Source of the DNA: Glycine soja
Taxonomy: Eukaryota; Streptophyta; Magnoliopsida; Fabales; Fabaceae
Direction: 5' to 3'
Assembly: GCF_004193775.1 (NCBI RefSeq)
Contig: NC_041011.1
Coordinates: 43,159,167-43,223,166 of the forward strand
Length of the DNA stretch: 64,000 bases
Shown here in pieces: positions 35,901-47,900 of the stretch (the stretch's first letter is position 1; the number at the start of each line of letters is the position of its first letter). The position numbers and the translations under genes were made by a program. Under the pieces are notes generated by a model. That model worked only from the letters and a program-made list of their open reading frames with translations. It made no database searches and was not told the origin of the DNA.

Positions 35901-37490
35901 CCATGGAGTAGAAAACTATCACTCATGGCTCAATCCCTAATCTTTCCTATCCTAAGGCCTTGATTCCACCATTTGGGTAAGACCAGATAACATCCCATGT
36001 GATTCGGCCAACAAGCCCACAAACTATGTAATTTGTTAAACCATTCCTTAAGGTGATTATTATGGCATCAACTACCTGTCAAATAACATTTAAAAAATTT
36101 TGGCATAAAAAGTGTCCACTTGTATGAGGAATAGTACTGTGAAGTATGATATGATTTCATGCAAAAGAGAATCCTCAAAAAGTAGTGCAATTTTTTTTTA
36201 TCATAATTGTTAAATAATCATCATTTCCTTTTATAGGTTATATTACCAGAAAATCCCTTCAAAAATGCTTGCCACGGTGAAGGAGGACTGGCCAAATACA
36301 ACAATTAGAATCATGTGTGTCCAAGCATACTGGCCAAATTGGTACTTGTACATCTTCTTCTTCAACGTGAGAATGAACCACATAAATCCTGCACTCAACC
36401 AATAAAAGGGTAGATAACCAAAGCAGTAACACTCTCACAATATTTAGAAAATAGCCAGTAAAATCACAAAGGTAGAAAACTAGCTCGAAATTTGCCAGGC
36501 ATCTGACAGAAACATTGCACAAGCACTGGCTAATGAACGTTATAAGATAAGTAGATAAGCATAAGTTACCTGCAATGTATAGGGAGTAGCAGATAACCAT
36601 GTGATACTTTATAAGATTGCTCACTAGCCAATATAAAACCATGTCTGAAGTTACTGTGTTAACCAGGCATTGACTCAGAATTCGTCCATAAACAAATAAC
36701 ATTGCAGTGAAGAAAAAATGCCTGAAATGATATATGTCAATGACAAGTTACTAAATTTATTTATTTATTTTTTTAAAAAAGGTTCTGGCCATTAGTTAAT
36801 CATGAAAAGAATTATTGTACAGCTGCGTGAGTAATGAATTATGTAGATACCAATTTAATAGCCTAAATCCTGGCAGCTGCCTATCTTCATGAGCTCTCCT
36901 GAGTAGATTGAACAGCTCCCTTGCCATGAAGATTTGGATAACAACCACCATTGCAGTGATGTAGAGGTGACCCATATAAATGATCAAAACAAAGCCGCCA
37001 ATCATCCATACAGATGAATATGCTCGAATTAGCATAGACTTGTATTTGCTTTTGTCATTAACCAGTAACTTGGTCCCATTTGCTTTACTAACTTCCGGAA
37101 TAACCTAAGATAAAGGCATCATAAAATTACCTTCAAATAGTATACAGAAAATTTTCCAGAAAGATACTACAGGGATTCAATTCCCATGTCATTGAAACTG
37201 ATTACATCAAATTCACAACAGCATCAAGAACAAACCTAAAAGTAATAAAAATAAAAGGACAAACTTTTTAGTTGTCCGATACTTTTGAGTTTTGACACTT
37301 TTCCATGTTCTCTTCAAATTTCAGGATCAATTTCTACATGAAATTCACCAATACATTTTTTTAATAGACAAAAGCAAAAGATGATCAAGTGATAAATTAA
37401 ACTTTAAAAATTAACCTCATTTGAGCGTTTTCGGTGCCTAACCCGACCACTTGTGGTTGATGGGGCGGTGGTACTAGTATCCTTCTGCAT
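32937..37490 (-). CDS. CDS: CDP-diacylglycerol synthase (phosphatidate cytidylyltransferase), 11 exons, 424 aa
   Basis: Makes CDP-diacylglycerol from phosphatidate and CTP, the precursor of phosphatidylinositol and phosphatidylglycerol, at the ER. Exons on the minus strand are 37490-37416, 37104-36851, 36721-36570, 36388-36247, 35510-35354, 35085-35038, 34941-34855, 34181-34053, 33951-33895, 33209-33126 and 33026-32937. All are GT-AG and phases close to 424 aa, the size of Arabidopsis CDS1-3. The CDS signature occupies residues about 340-365, with the expected KR, KD, HGG and DRMD residues ([12 protein letters not shown] visible). [16 protein letters not shown] and [15 protein letters not shown] are also typical, and six to eight hydrophobic helices are evident. 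A 5'UTR exon lies near 39.1-39.25 kb with an intron 39078-37559. An inverted relic of exons 6-7 and adjoining introns lies at 40481-41095. Confidence 0.95.
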
Positions 37491-39078
37491 TGCTCTTCAA
37501 TCAGACTTCACCCAATTGGAAGACAATAACAGCACATGTGTAGTCAGATAGTAGACACCTGCAAAGTAAATGACATAAAACATATATCTCTTTGTATATA
37601 TGAAGCATAATCAACACACTTATACATATGATCTAATTTTTAGATCTTCCAAGCAAAAACCCAGACAAATTAACTTCCATTATATAGCACAAAATTCAGA
37701 TGATAAAAAGTCAAAGCATGTCATATATGAGGGTAACTAACTAACTACAGAAATAAATGGTGAGCAGGGAAGGTTAGCCAAATGAATTTCGCTAGTTCAC
37801 TATAACCATCTTATCCACAGGACCACAACCATTTGACCGCAGGGCTATTTACTCACCATTGAGTCTCAATCTCCAGTTAGAATAATAATTATCTTCTACG
37901 TTAGGATGCCTACATGATTTTCTCACACAGCTAAGGATCTCAATTATTTTCCATTATTTTAGCCATTACTAATCCTATCCCTATTTCCTATCTTTGACAA
38001 AACATTTTAGTTTTTACAGAAAAAGGTACAGATAACAAGTTTTATTCAGTTCATGATTAGCCATCTGCTTTATGAACAACATATCTGATATACTACTTCG
38101 GGAATTATAAAACATAATCTAGCATACAATAAATGCCTAATATCTGTAACTTTTCATATTTTAAAAGCATCATCAACCACAGAAAAATCCATTAACACTT
38201 TTTTGTTTCACTCGCTCAAGCTCAGTAAGCAAAATTCATCTTTGTCTGGCATTTTTGTCAAAAAAACGAAAAAACCAAACACAAACATCCATCTGTAAGC
38301 TCTAATAACAAAAGCCAACCAATATTAAGTTCAAATTCAATAAGGAATACTTGAGGAATCCTCTATCAACTTTTGCTTGAATCACTGAATGGCCAACATC
38401 TGCTAAATCTATTTATGACTAAATTCAAATGTAGAGGCACAGTTCAAGAGAGTAGTAGAAGTAGTAGTCAACTAATATCTATCACATGTTACAAAGAATG
38501 AAATCATAAATTGAAGCCAAACCCCAACCCTGGGGTGTTAGCTTCAAGTGTTCCTATAACTTCCTAATTTTCAGGAATGCCACATTTTCAACAACTATTG
38601 AACCCTAACCACATAGTCCACTAGGTATTCCAATAAAACTCACTCTCGCACAAACTTTCCCTATAAATAAAAAAACAGACATTTGCAGTAACCCTACATC
38701 ACTATTCCACACGCTTGACTAAAGTCAATGTATTCCCATACCCCTCCCTACTCATCATTCCTCTGCTCTCTACACAAAGCCAAAAGCACGCAAAGAGTTC
38801 CCACAAAATACAAATGCACACAACTAAAACTTCCTCTTTCTACTTTTTCTTTTATTTTTAAGGGAGGAAATAAAGCAAAACGACGAATCTCAAATATGAT
38901 ATATGAAAAAGCACTTTCAGATTCAAAATCAGAGACAGTTCCGTCAAGTTAAAAATCCATATCAGAGCAAAAAAAAAAAAAGCAAAAACAAAAACACTCG
39001 AAAGCAGAGAAGCTGAAAAGTAAACAGGAGATAAACATGTATGAATAAACGACAGTGAGATGGCAAAACGCACGAAAC

Positions 39079-39255
39079 CTGGTTCTGGTGCTGCTGAAGC
39101 CGAGCTACGGAAACGGCGGAGAAAACGAAACGAATACTAATAGAAAGAATAAAAGAGAAGCAAGCACAGCACAACGAAGCGGTGTGAAGGCTTCTTATTC
39201 GTTTATTCGAAAGCAGAAAACAAGAAATTCTTTCGTGGCGTAGCACAACGAAGCA
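39079..39255 (-). other. Probable 5'UTR exon of the CDP-DAG synthase gene
   Basis: On the minus strand a GC-richer, pyrimidine-rich leader ends CAG|GTTTCG at 39079/39078. The next exon begins after a TTTGCAG acceptor at 37559, 68 nt upstream of the ATG. The transcription start is only guessed, near 39250. A 13-bp direct repeat AGCACAACGAAGC occurs within it and again at its upstream edge. Confidence 0.5.
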
Positions 39256-40480
39256 CAGGAGAAGAGGATCATTATTGTGACGGACTCTTTTTTTAAGTTT
39301 TTTATTTTATTATTACTAATTTATTATGATGTCATAATAATATTATAGTGTGTAATAAAATTCCTTTTCTTATTATTTATTTTTCTGGTTCAATTTTGCT
39401 TTGCCTCATGAAGAATCTTTCCTACAAATACACAAGTGGGTCAAATTAGGGATTGAGACTTGAGAGTTGAGACAGTAGAGATTGAGAGATGCTTCATCCT
39501 TCCTTCTTGTCCACTTCAAAATTGACCACATTGTCTTGCCCTATGCTTAATGCTAACCTATTCTATAACATATTTATTGGACATACTTTTTCTTAATTGA
39601 CATTTAGTAAAAAATTATAAATAAATGTTATGGCATACTTAACGAGTTTTATTCATGATTTTACGGGAGGTTTAATAACCAATAGTAAAAAATATAAGAA
39701 AAATAAGTAAGTAGAATTATAAAATATACCTAGTGGCCGAATGAAGGAAGAATTTGCTTCTTTTTTTTTCATATTACTCTCGAATAAAATTGGGTGGTAT
39801 TCACAGACAAGATTATAAATTTTTGTTTTTCTCCTTAAATCGTCTCCTCTCAAATAAGTGCAAGGTAAATGAAAATAAAGAGGAAGAAACTAGATGAAAG
39901 GAAGGTAGAATAAAAACATCAAAATTTTACTATTTATTTGACAGGGAAATTTGAAAAAAAAAAAGTTTAAATGTTAGTCCCACATATAAACGAATTTAAT
40001 AGAGTATACTATTAGGCTATTTTTTACACAATCAATCATATGTATGAGAACATTTCTAAAGACAGTTGCTTAATGAATTGTTTAGGAAATTTCGTATTCA
40101 ATGCTATATGGTTAGCTAACCAAATGCTGTTAATTCCAGAGTGCGTACAAATTAACACCACTGTTCTTCTTTGAAGGAATTATTGAGCTCCTCTTTAAGC
40201 AACAAATATATATAACTATCAATTTTTAGATAAAGCTTTCAGAAAATAGTGTGACAATGCAAATTAAAGACAGTAAAGTCAAACTCTGATATTTAGAAAT
40301 GCTGCCTATATATGTTTGCGACTTGCGAGTGGAAGATTATTTCCCCACGAGACTCTTACGAAATAATTATGGATTTTTGGTCCAAGGAGTGGAAGATTAA
40401 ACAAATTGAATTAGCGTGAGTGTTACATTATACATACAAAAATGCAAATACACATAATACATATTAAAAAAATGGAATTC
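39256..40480. other. Upstream region of the CDP-DAG synthase gene
   Basis: Probable promoter near 39.26-39.6 kb followed by AT-rich DNA without a supported gene or recognisable element. Confidence 0.5.
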
Positions 40481-41095
40481 ACAACAGCCTAAGCAAACTC
40501 TGAGAAAGCTTGATCAGATTCGTGGCATAAAAGTTCTTGCTTTACGTCTTTAAACATCAATTAAGTTATTTTGAACTAGATGCTATAATATCATTGTGCA
40601 AAACTCATTTTTTTAGCTGGCTGAGATCATGGATCGTTCTTAATGGCTAACGTGTCCAAGGAAGGTAGCTCTAACATAACATAACTAATTGATAGTATAT
40701 TGTAAGGCATTATTCAGCAAGAAGCTGGCTAATTTTACATCTTTATGGGAATAACATGCATGATTTGTGAATTGATGATTGGCTTCACTGTGGTCCCAGT
40801 CCACTTGAAATTCAACTGAACTTTGAATTCTATGACCCACATCAGTATCTATTTTATAGTGAGTGGATGGCCAAACTGTCAAAAGTTTACCAAAAACACA
40901 ATTTGGATGCCTCAAATAGCCAAAAGTCAAATTTGACTTGGAGAATAAAAATCTTTTAAAAAAATGTGGAACGTGAAATGGAATCAGGCTAAACATGGGC
41001 ACAGATCAGCTCGAAAACAATTGGGTCAACCACTTTTGTACTCACTCCAATTGGCTAAGTCATTCACTTAGTAACCTTTTATCATGAATGTAAAG
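40481..41095 (+). pseudogene. Inverted, decayed copy of part of the CDP-DAG synthase gene (introns 5-7, exons 6-7)
   Basis: This 615-bp stretch matches the reverse complement of 34580-35228. It includes intron sequence on both sides, so it arose by DNA duplication, not from mRNA. An exon 6-like block is at 40617-40664 (same 48-nt length), with the CAG glutamine codon changed to TAA at 40641-40643. An exon 7-like block starts at 40762 (GATTTGTGAATTG...) and has lost about 50 nt, joining its middle directly to the following intron at a CCACT/GCACT microhomology. It cannot encode a functional product. It lies about 1.2 kb upstream of the parent gene's 5'UTR exon, in the opposite orientation. Confidence 0.85.
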
Positions 41096-41895
41096 ATTGT
41101 AGGATTTCAACATTTTATGTGTGAATGTTTTTAAATTTATGTTTCTTTTTTTTATTGTTACTGATAAAAAAATATTTTATTTTAATTTTAATTTTTAAAG
41201 TAGTTTTTTATCAACAAATATTAATGGTCAGTATGTTAATTTTTATTAGAAGAGATTTAAATCAATGATATTTTCTTTCTTCATTATCAAGTCAATCTTA
41301 TATCTCTCTTCTCCTTCACCCTTTCTCTCTCTCTCTCTCAATTATCATGTAACAAAATCACATAAAAGTAAAACACTCATCTCTCATGTCAAAAAAGTAT
41401 TAGAATATATTTGGATAAACTTCTCTATAAATACTTCTAGGAAAATAAAATAAAAAGGAAAAAACAGAAAATGAATTCTACATAAGTAAAATGATTTTTA
41501 CATTAATTAATTATTAGCTAATTTATAAATGTCCTCTCATCTTTTATTTTAAAAAAGTTATATGAAAAAGTTTTTACAAATTAACTAATGAAGAATTTAT
41601 TTTAAGTTATGCAAAAAACTTATTTTCTTTTTATCTTCTTATTTTTTCCCTCTTAGATTGCTTTTAGAAAATTACATCCAACCATACCCTTAATCCATTC
41701 TGCCATCTTCTATCACAAAAAATGGATGGCTCTGCATTATTATTTGGTTTTTCTGAAGCCCAGCTACTGGTCCCAACCTATTGGGCTTGTTGGTTTCTTT
41801 TCACATCCATCTTTCAGTATAAATACTTGAAAATTTCTATTTCCACCTCCATATTACTAATACACTCCTCTCTTTCTCCCTTTCATATTATTAAG

Positions 41896-42954
41896 TTTTT
41901 TTTTTTACCAAAATGGATTAAAAACAGAAACTAATTACTATAAAGGGTTGGTCAAGAAAGTATTTACCAAAATGAGTGATTTTTATCACGTAGAAAGTAG
42001 GAAATGCCATCTGGGTAGCACTTTTTGCCTTTTTGTTTGTGTTAGGAGGTATCATGTTAGTATCTCTATCCTATTAGTAACTTTGTCGACACTAAATATA
42101 ACTCATGTTACATTTTCATTCAATTTAGTGTCAATCAAGACGACAAAAGATACTTTACAACAATTTATTTTCAGCTCAATTAATCATGTTTGTGTTGTAT
42201 TGATGAAACAACCTATAATAATTCATTTATATATAATATCTTTATTTAAATCCATTTGACATGTCTTTTAGGCTTCAATTTATTTATATTATATATTTTT
42301 ATTGTAATAAAAGAGATTCATTTAATCATAATATTATTATATCTAAAATATTATTATTATTATTATTATTTATATGTAAAAATCAGATGAGGAGATTTAC
42401 AATAACTCACTTTTATTCAATCAAGTGAGTTAAATTCTCGTGATAAAATATATTATTTTATTAAGAAAATATATTTTTAAATAAAGAAAAATTAAAATTA
42501 CAGTTATAATAGTGTTTGAATTATCATTTAATCTTTTATTATATAATTGCATTTCAATATAAACTTTGTAATTATAATATACTTTTCATTTTTTACTAAT
42601 TAAAAATTGAAATAAAGATTAATAAATACATAGGAATGAAAACAAAACATGAGAGAGTTTATTTAAACTTTTTTTAAAAAAGAATATATAATTTTAATAA
42701 AATAAGTAACTTTATCTTAAATAAGTATCTTGCGTTGACTCAACCGATACTAAATTAAATCAAAATGTGATACAATGGGGATATTTAGCACACTTGATAC
42801 CATTGAAACAATCAGATTAATGTCTTTGGCTACATGATAAACAAAAAATACAAGTACTAAGATGACACCTTCTATACATGACAAAAAACACCTATTTTAC
42901 TAAATATTTTCTTGACCAATATTTTTAATTCATTTTGGTAAAAAAAAAAAAAAA
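41896..42954. repeat. Long inverted repeat, arms about 230-260 bp
   Basis: The left arm, about 41896-42158, and right arm, about 42723-42954, are inverted copies. Both start with a T-run followed by TACCAAAATGRATTAAAAA, then TTGGTCAAGAAA, a TATCAYGTA-like block and a final AAGATACTT. The 560-bp middle is AT-rich and non-coding, with an (ATT)n run near 42350-42371. It looks like a non-autonomous element with long terminal inverted repeats. Superfamily unknown. Confidence 0.65.
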
Positions 42955-42959
42955 TCCAA

Positions 42960-43723
42960 TTACTCTTCTCTCTGGAAAAAGCACTCCCCCTCTCGAAGCC
43001 AACTTTCAAAATCCATGCTGATATTGAAAACTGATGAACCAATATAAAAGAAAGGACACTTGGGAATGCGTAGAGAAGACACGAAACCACACATTTGAGC
43101 AGAGTTTTTACCGAAGCAATCAACCACAAAATCAAATTTATCAACCTTAAAATCTGCAAAAGAGGGATCAAATTTGAATTTTAGCAAAACCTCCTTGTTA
43201 ATAAACTCTTCATTCTCGGAACGTAACAAGTTTGAAGCATATCGTGAATTTGTAATTTCGCATAGCAGAGGAACCAATTGCATTGGAACAAAGATCACAC
43301 CCTTAAATTCATCATAATTACGCATCTCCTTAACCATGATCTGCCCCTTTAGGTCTTGCTCGCCACAACGTTGGCGTCGGCGAATGACCCCTCAAAAAGA
43401 GATGAGATTTCGAACGAATAAAGAAATTGGAAGAGAACGTTGATCGTTCCACATGCGAGCGAGAAGGGGTTGAAGGTAGAGGAGCTCAGTGTCACCGTTG
43501 CCGCTCCACCTTCATGCCAGGTCACACATTCCACATAGTCAGGCACATGTGCTAGTTTTTTTTTTTTTTTTTTGGGAGAGGGTTTGCTTCTTCCGAAAGA
43601 GTGTATGAGGAATTGAGGATTGAGGGGACTGTACTTACTGGGTAGTTTGGGAAAATAAATAAAAAATAATGGAAAAGATGGACTGTATAAGCAATGAGGG
43701 TGAGTGGAAATAGCAATTGCCAA
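42960..43723 (-). pseudogene. Frameshifted remnant of an unrecognised, possibly plastid-targeted protein gene
   Basis: From an ATG at 43723, one frame (to 43349) encodes a Ser/Pro-rich, transit-peptide-like leader, a Lys run and GGAATVTLSSSTFNPFSLAC. It then meets a stop. The next frame continues without a gap as GEQDLKGQIMVKEMRN...EFKGVIFVPMQLVPLLCEI and ends in FFQREE at 42960. Both halves look like real protein and appear to be one gene split by a frameshift near 43355-43370. The 3' end abuts the right arm of the inverted repeat. I do not recognise the family. It could instead be a real gene with a sequencing error. Confidence 0.5.
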
Positions 43724-44939
43724 ATATTTTAGATCCCCACTGATTTTTTTTTTTTTCAGTTAATATGAGTTTTTAAGACTGTAAGAAAAATGTAAATGAA
43801 ATTAATCCAAAAAAAATTGATGTAAAAAATAAAAATAAAAATTAGCATTATCTTGTATCTATTTTCAAGTTTTTATTTCCTTTAATTTTGTATAACAGAA
43901 TTAGTTGAGAGTTAATTCTTAAATTAAAATATAAAAAAAAATTAAAACCAAAGGTGTGGTAAGTTGATTCATGCAGAACCCAAAGAACAGAAGAAGTAAC
44001 ATTTGGAAGCGTAATAGGGTATTATGATGCTGCTTATACTAGTAAATAGTAACCATGACACTTGTTATTTGATAATTGGATACATGTTCGTTTTTTGGTC
44101 AGGATTAGTGTCTTGGTGCAACAAGAGACTGTCTACTGTATCTTTGTCAAGTACAGAGTAGGAATAACGGCAGCTTAAGGGTGTACGTAGCTTATACAAC
44201 TATTACAAGATGTACCTCAACTGATTGATTATGTAATGAAGTTATATAGTGACAATCAGGTAGCAATTCACTTGGTAGAAAATCTTATCTTTCATGCCAG
44301 AACGAAGCATGTGGAAGTGCATTATCATTGTACCAAAGGAAAGGTACTATAGGTGACATTGGGAAGAACTATATTAGCACGGAAGGCTAGATTGCAGATA
44401 CATTTACCAAAAGGACTCAGTGGTCCAAAATTTGAAAAGTTAGAAGACAGCTACTTGGCATGATTTTGAGATTTCCGTCAAGGGAAAAAGTCATTGAGGG
44501 AGAGTATTAATTAAAGTTCAACAAATTTAGTGTAAAGTTGCTTTAATTTTAAAACTTGAAGACATTAAACACCAACTTAAATGTGTTTTGTTTGAATAAG
44601 GTGTAACTCAATTGGTTGAATAAGATACTAAGTTAATTGTTGTAAATTTCTGATATCTGTTTTCGATTCTTACTGATTAGAAAACAAATTTGTTTTGCCC
44701 GACAAAACGAAATTATAAACAACACTAACATTTCAATATTTACTAAAATCAGGAAAAAATAACAATTCGTTCTTTGAACGACTTTTAGCATGTCCAGTTG
44801 CCTGAAAAAGAGGCAATAAACAAGAAACAGATTAAGCGAAGTTTCTATCCTCCTCCACTCTTTATTCTTTACACTCCATGCCTCTATTTTGTTAGCATGT
44901 CTATAGGACACCTTTTTTTGTACAAGAAAAATCACCTCA
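43724..44939. other. Spacer holding a copia relic
   Basis: AT-rich DNA followed by a Ty1/copia fragment at 44.04-44.51 kb, and then probable PHO1-family 3'UTR. No other gene seen. Confidence 0.55.
44040..44510 (+). mobile_element. Ty1/copia retrotransposon relic (RNase H end of pol)
   Basis: Broken frames encode IIGYMFVFWSGLVSWCNKR, then LSTVSLSSTE, then LYSDNQVAIHLVENL, FHARTKHVEVHYH and ADTFTK. In that order these match the RNase H domain and C-terminal tail of copia polyproteins. Stops and frameshifts interrupt it. A purine-rich GAGGGAGAG at about 44498 sits where the polypurine tract and 3' LTR would begin, but no LTR pair is recognisable. A dead fragment. Confidence 0.75.
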
Positions 44940-47900
44940 TCAGTCAGAGTCTATCTCTCGAAATGGTAGTGGAACTGTCTTCACTGCCCGGTAATGACCA
45001 ACGTTATTTAGATGTTCATTTTCCAACCTGTTCAGACATATCAAGTTCATGAGTGATTTTGTTCACTATTTATCAACTGTTAAGGACCAAATTATTATGG
45101 CTTAGAGTTCTTTCATTGTCACCCTAGATTCTAGTGAGTAGTGTAGTGACATTATTGTTTTACGTAGGCATGTGCTGTGCCCATGCTTTAAACTCATGAT
45201 TTTCATGTGAGGAGTATATTAGAAACATTGTGTTTTAACAGGCCAGTACCTAAAAGTATGTGGTTTTAATAGGACTTGCTTATTGGTAAACACAAATAGT
45301 GAAATAGTTTGTTACATTGGATGAGATAGGCATTTTGAAGTCCTGATTAATCCAAGAAGGAAATTCTAAAGGATAAAAAAACTCAGTCATCTCTTCAAAA
45401 TATGATAAAATATACCTGTAGAAATTCCAATGCCCTCTCCGAATAACCTCAAGTGCAGCTAATAAAAAGTCTAGTAGTCGTGACTGAACAGGCCCTACTT
45501 TGAAGTGCATGATAGTCTCCACCCACGTCACTCTTAAGACAATGTTTAAGACCTGCAGTCCAACATCACTTCGTTATATAAAAAGCTTATGATTGTGATA
45601 TTCAGATCAGGAGGTAAAGAAAACTTACAATAGACATATAGTATATGCTTTTATTCTTTAGAATTAGATCATCTCTGAGCCATGGATTTATGGATTTTGG
45701 ATTAAGAAATCCCCAGTCCTTGATAAAATCCCAGTACAGTTGATACATTGTGGCCACCACAGAAGTGATTAAGACTATAGCAAACCATAGATTGTCATTT
45801 TGCCTGCTGTATGTTACTCTAGCCCCTGCTGCCACCATTGCTGAGACATACTTTCCCATGTTAGCCAAATGGTTCACATCACCATCATCAAACCACCGTC
45901 TTGCACACTTGTAAGAGCATTCAATAAGCACGTGTTAGTTTGTGAAATAATGGGGAATACACAGTATAAGAGAAATTCAATTAGCAATGTAGCATGTCTC
46001 CAATTGTTGAAGTAGTTAATAATTAGTTTCCTAGGTTGCAATGTCAAAAGAGAAGTGCAATTACCAATCTGCATCCTAGGCTTACCTGCAAAGCTCGCCA
46101 ATAATATGGTAAAAATGAGATGATGTAAGTTATTTCCATATATAATCTTCCAGAATGGCAGGTATCAGGGTGGTGTGTTTTGAATGCTCTAGCAAAAATG
46201 TGACAACCTACACTTTCCAAATGCCTAAGCAATGGAATCTGTAAACACAACCATCACATAAAAAATTAATGTTACTTAAGATGCACAATAATAAGTAGAA
46301 GTGAAAAAACCTCAATAATAAAATCAACTTGTAGGCTATAATAAGATCACCTGGCTAGTTAGTTGGTCAGCCATAAAAAAGTCTACTAGAAGAACCTGTA
46401 GAAATGATAAATTAAAATGAAAAAAAAAAATGCCAAGTTCAGTTTTCTACATATATGGTATTACAATGTATCCAATAGTTCCAAGAAATTAAATGAGGGA
46501 AGTTTACCTTATAAAAGGGAGAGCATACTATGTTGCGAATAACACGGATGAAGCAGTAACGTGTGGGGCGATAAAAAAGGTCAAATGGGCAAATGAGCAA
46601 TACTACGAAAAACTGAAAATCGAATTTCATAATCAGTATAAAGGTTTATAAATTACTTTCCCAAATTTCAAGCAAACTAAGCTAGTTTATCTTATAAAAT
46701 AACTAGGAAAAGCAATAGTTATTAGACTAACCAGAAGAAGAATTCCAGGAATGGCATCAATTTCCGTAGGAGAAAAGTTTGCAGCCCTTAGAAGCAGATG
46801 TATGACCATTGCCCCAATCACAGTTGTCATTAAGGTAGTGCTCATCAGAAACGCATCTCTGTGCTTCAGTGCTGTGCTTGGTGAGAATTCAAATATGAAA
46901 TTATAATTGATTCTTGTATTCTTCCACATGAACAGGTTGCATCCATACATAAACAAGTGCAGGCTTAACAATGTAAACACACTGCACAAAATCATTGTAA
47001 CCATTATTAGTGCACCAATAACATAGTCATTTTTGTCTAAAATTCTGCAAATTAAATTTTCAGGGGAGTTTTTACAATCTGTTTAGTTTAAGTTCATTTA
47101 ATTTCATGGTTTATAATTATAAAGGCAAGTTAAAAAAGATATATAGGATTTTGTAATCTACCTAGTAGAATTTTTTATCTCAATGTTACCCTTATTAATA
47201 TTTGGAATTAATGTAACAATTTAAGGGTGTCTAAATAAAGATATAATGTGAGAAATGTGTTCAAGTTGGAACAATGTGAAGAAACCTGAAAACGGGGTAG
47301 ACTGTTTCCATATAAGCTGGCTCGTTATTAGAGGAGAATATACCGCACAAATGTGCCAAGATTGCATATACACAAAACAAGGATACAAAGCAACCTGTAG
47401 ACAACCCTGCAGACACAGTAAAATTTGACTAATTAGCTTGGTTGGTCCACACTGCCCAAATTAGTGGCCACTAAGCATAGTGTATTAGCAGTACATCAAA
47501 ATTTTATTTGCCTGGTCTGTTGGTACATGCAGTGGTCAACTTATATACTATTTCATTGCAATTTGAAGTGACACTACTTTCATTATAAGTAAAATACTTT
47601 GTTAGTGTTAGTCAATGTTAAAAGTGTCATTCCAATATGAAGGAAGAGACACAGAGAGAGAAGCATTACCGACAAGGAAGGTGACCATGTGAGAATCTTT
47701 ATGTTGTTGGGGTCTTAAAAATTTCATTGCCTTTTTCCTATCGTTGTTGGCAAAGTGCTTGGTGAATATGGATTCCACTTCGTCCATTAGTCTAAAAACC
47801 TTACAAAACCAACGTTATTATAATGATAACCACTTATTAGAATACCATATAACCCATTATCAAGAATTACAGAAGACCAAAACCAAAAGAATTAAAGTTG

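Noticed and set aside
39055..39246. Open frames on both strands in the CDP-DAG synthase 5'UTR exon
   Set aside because: They overlap a spliced leader and have no protein similarity.
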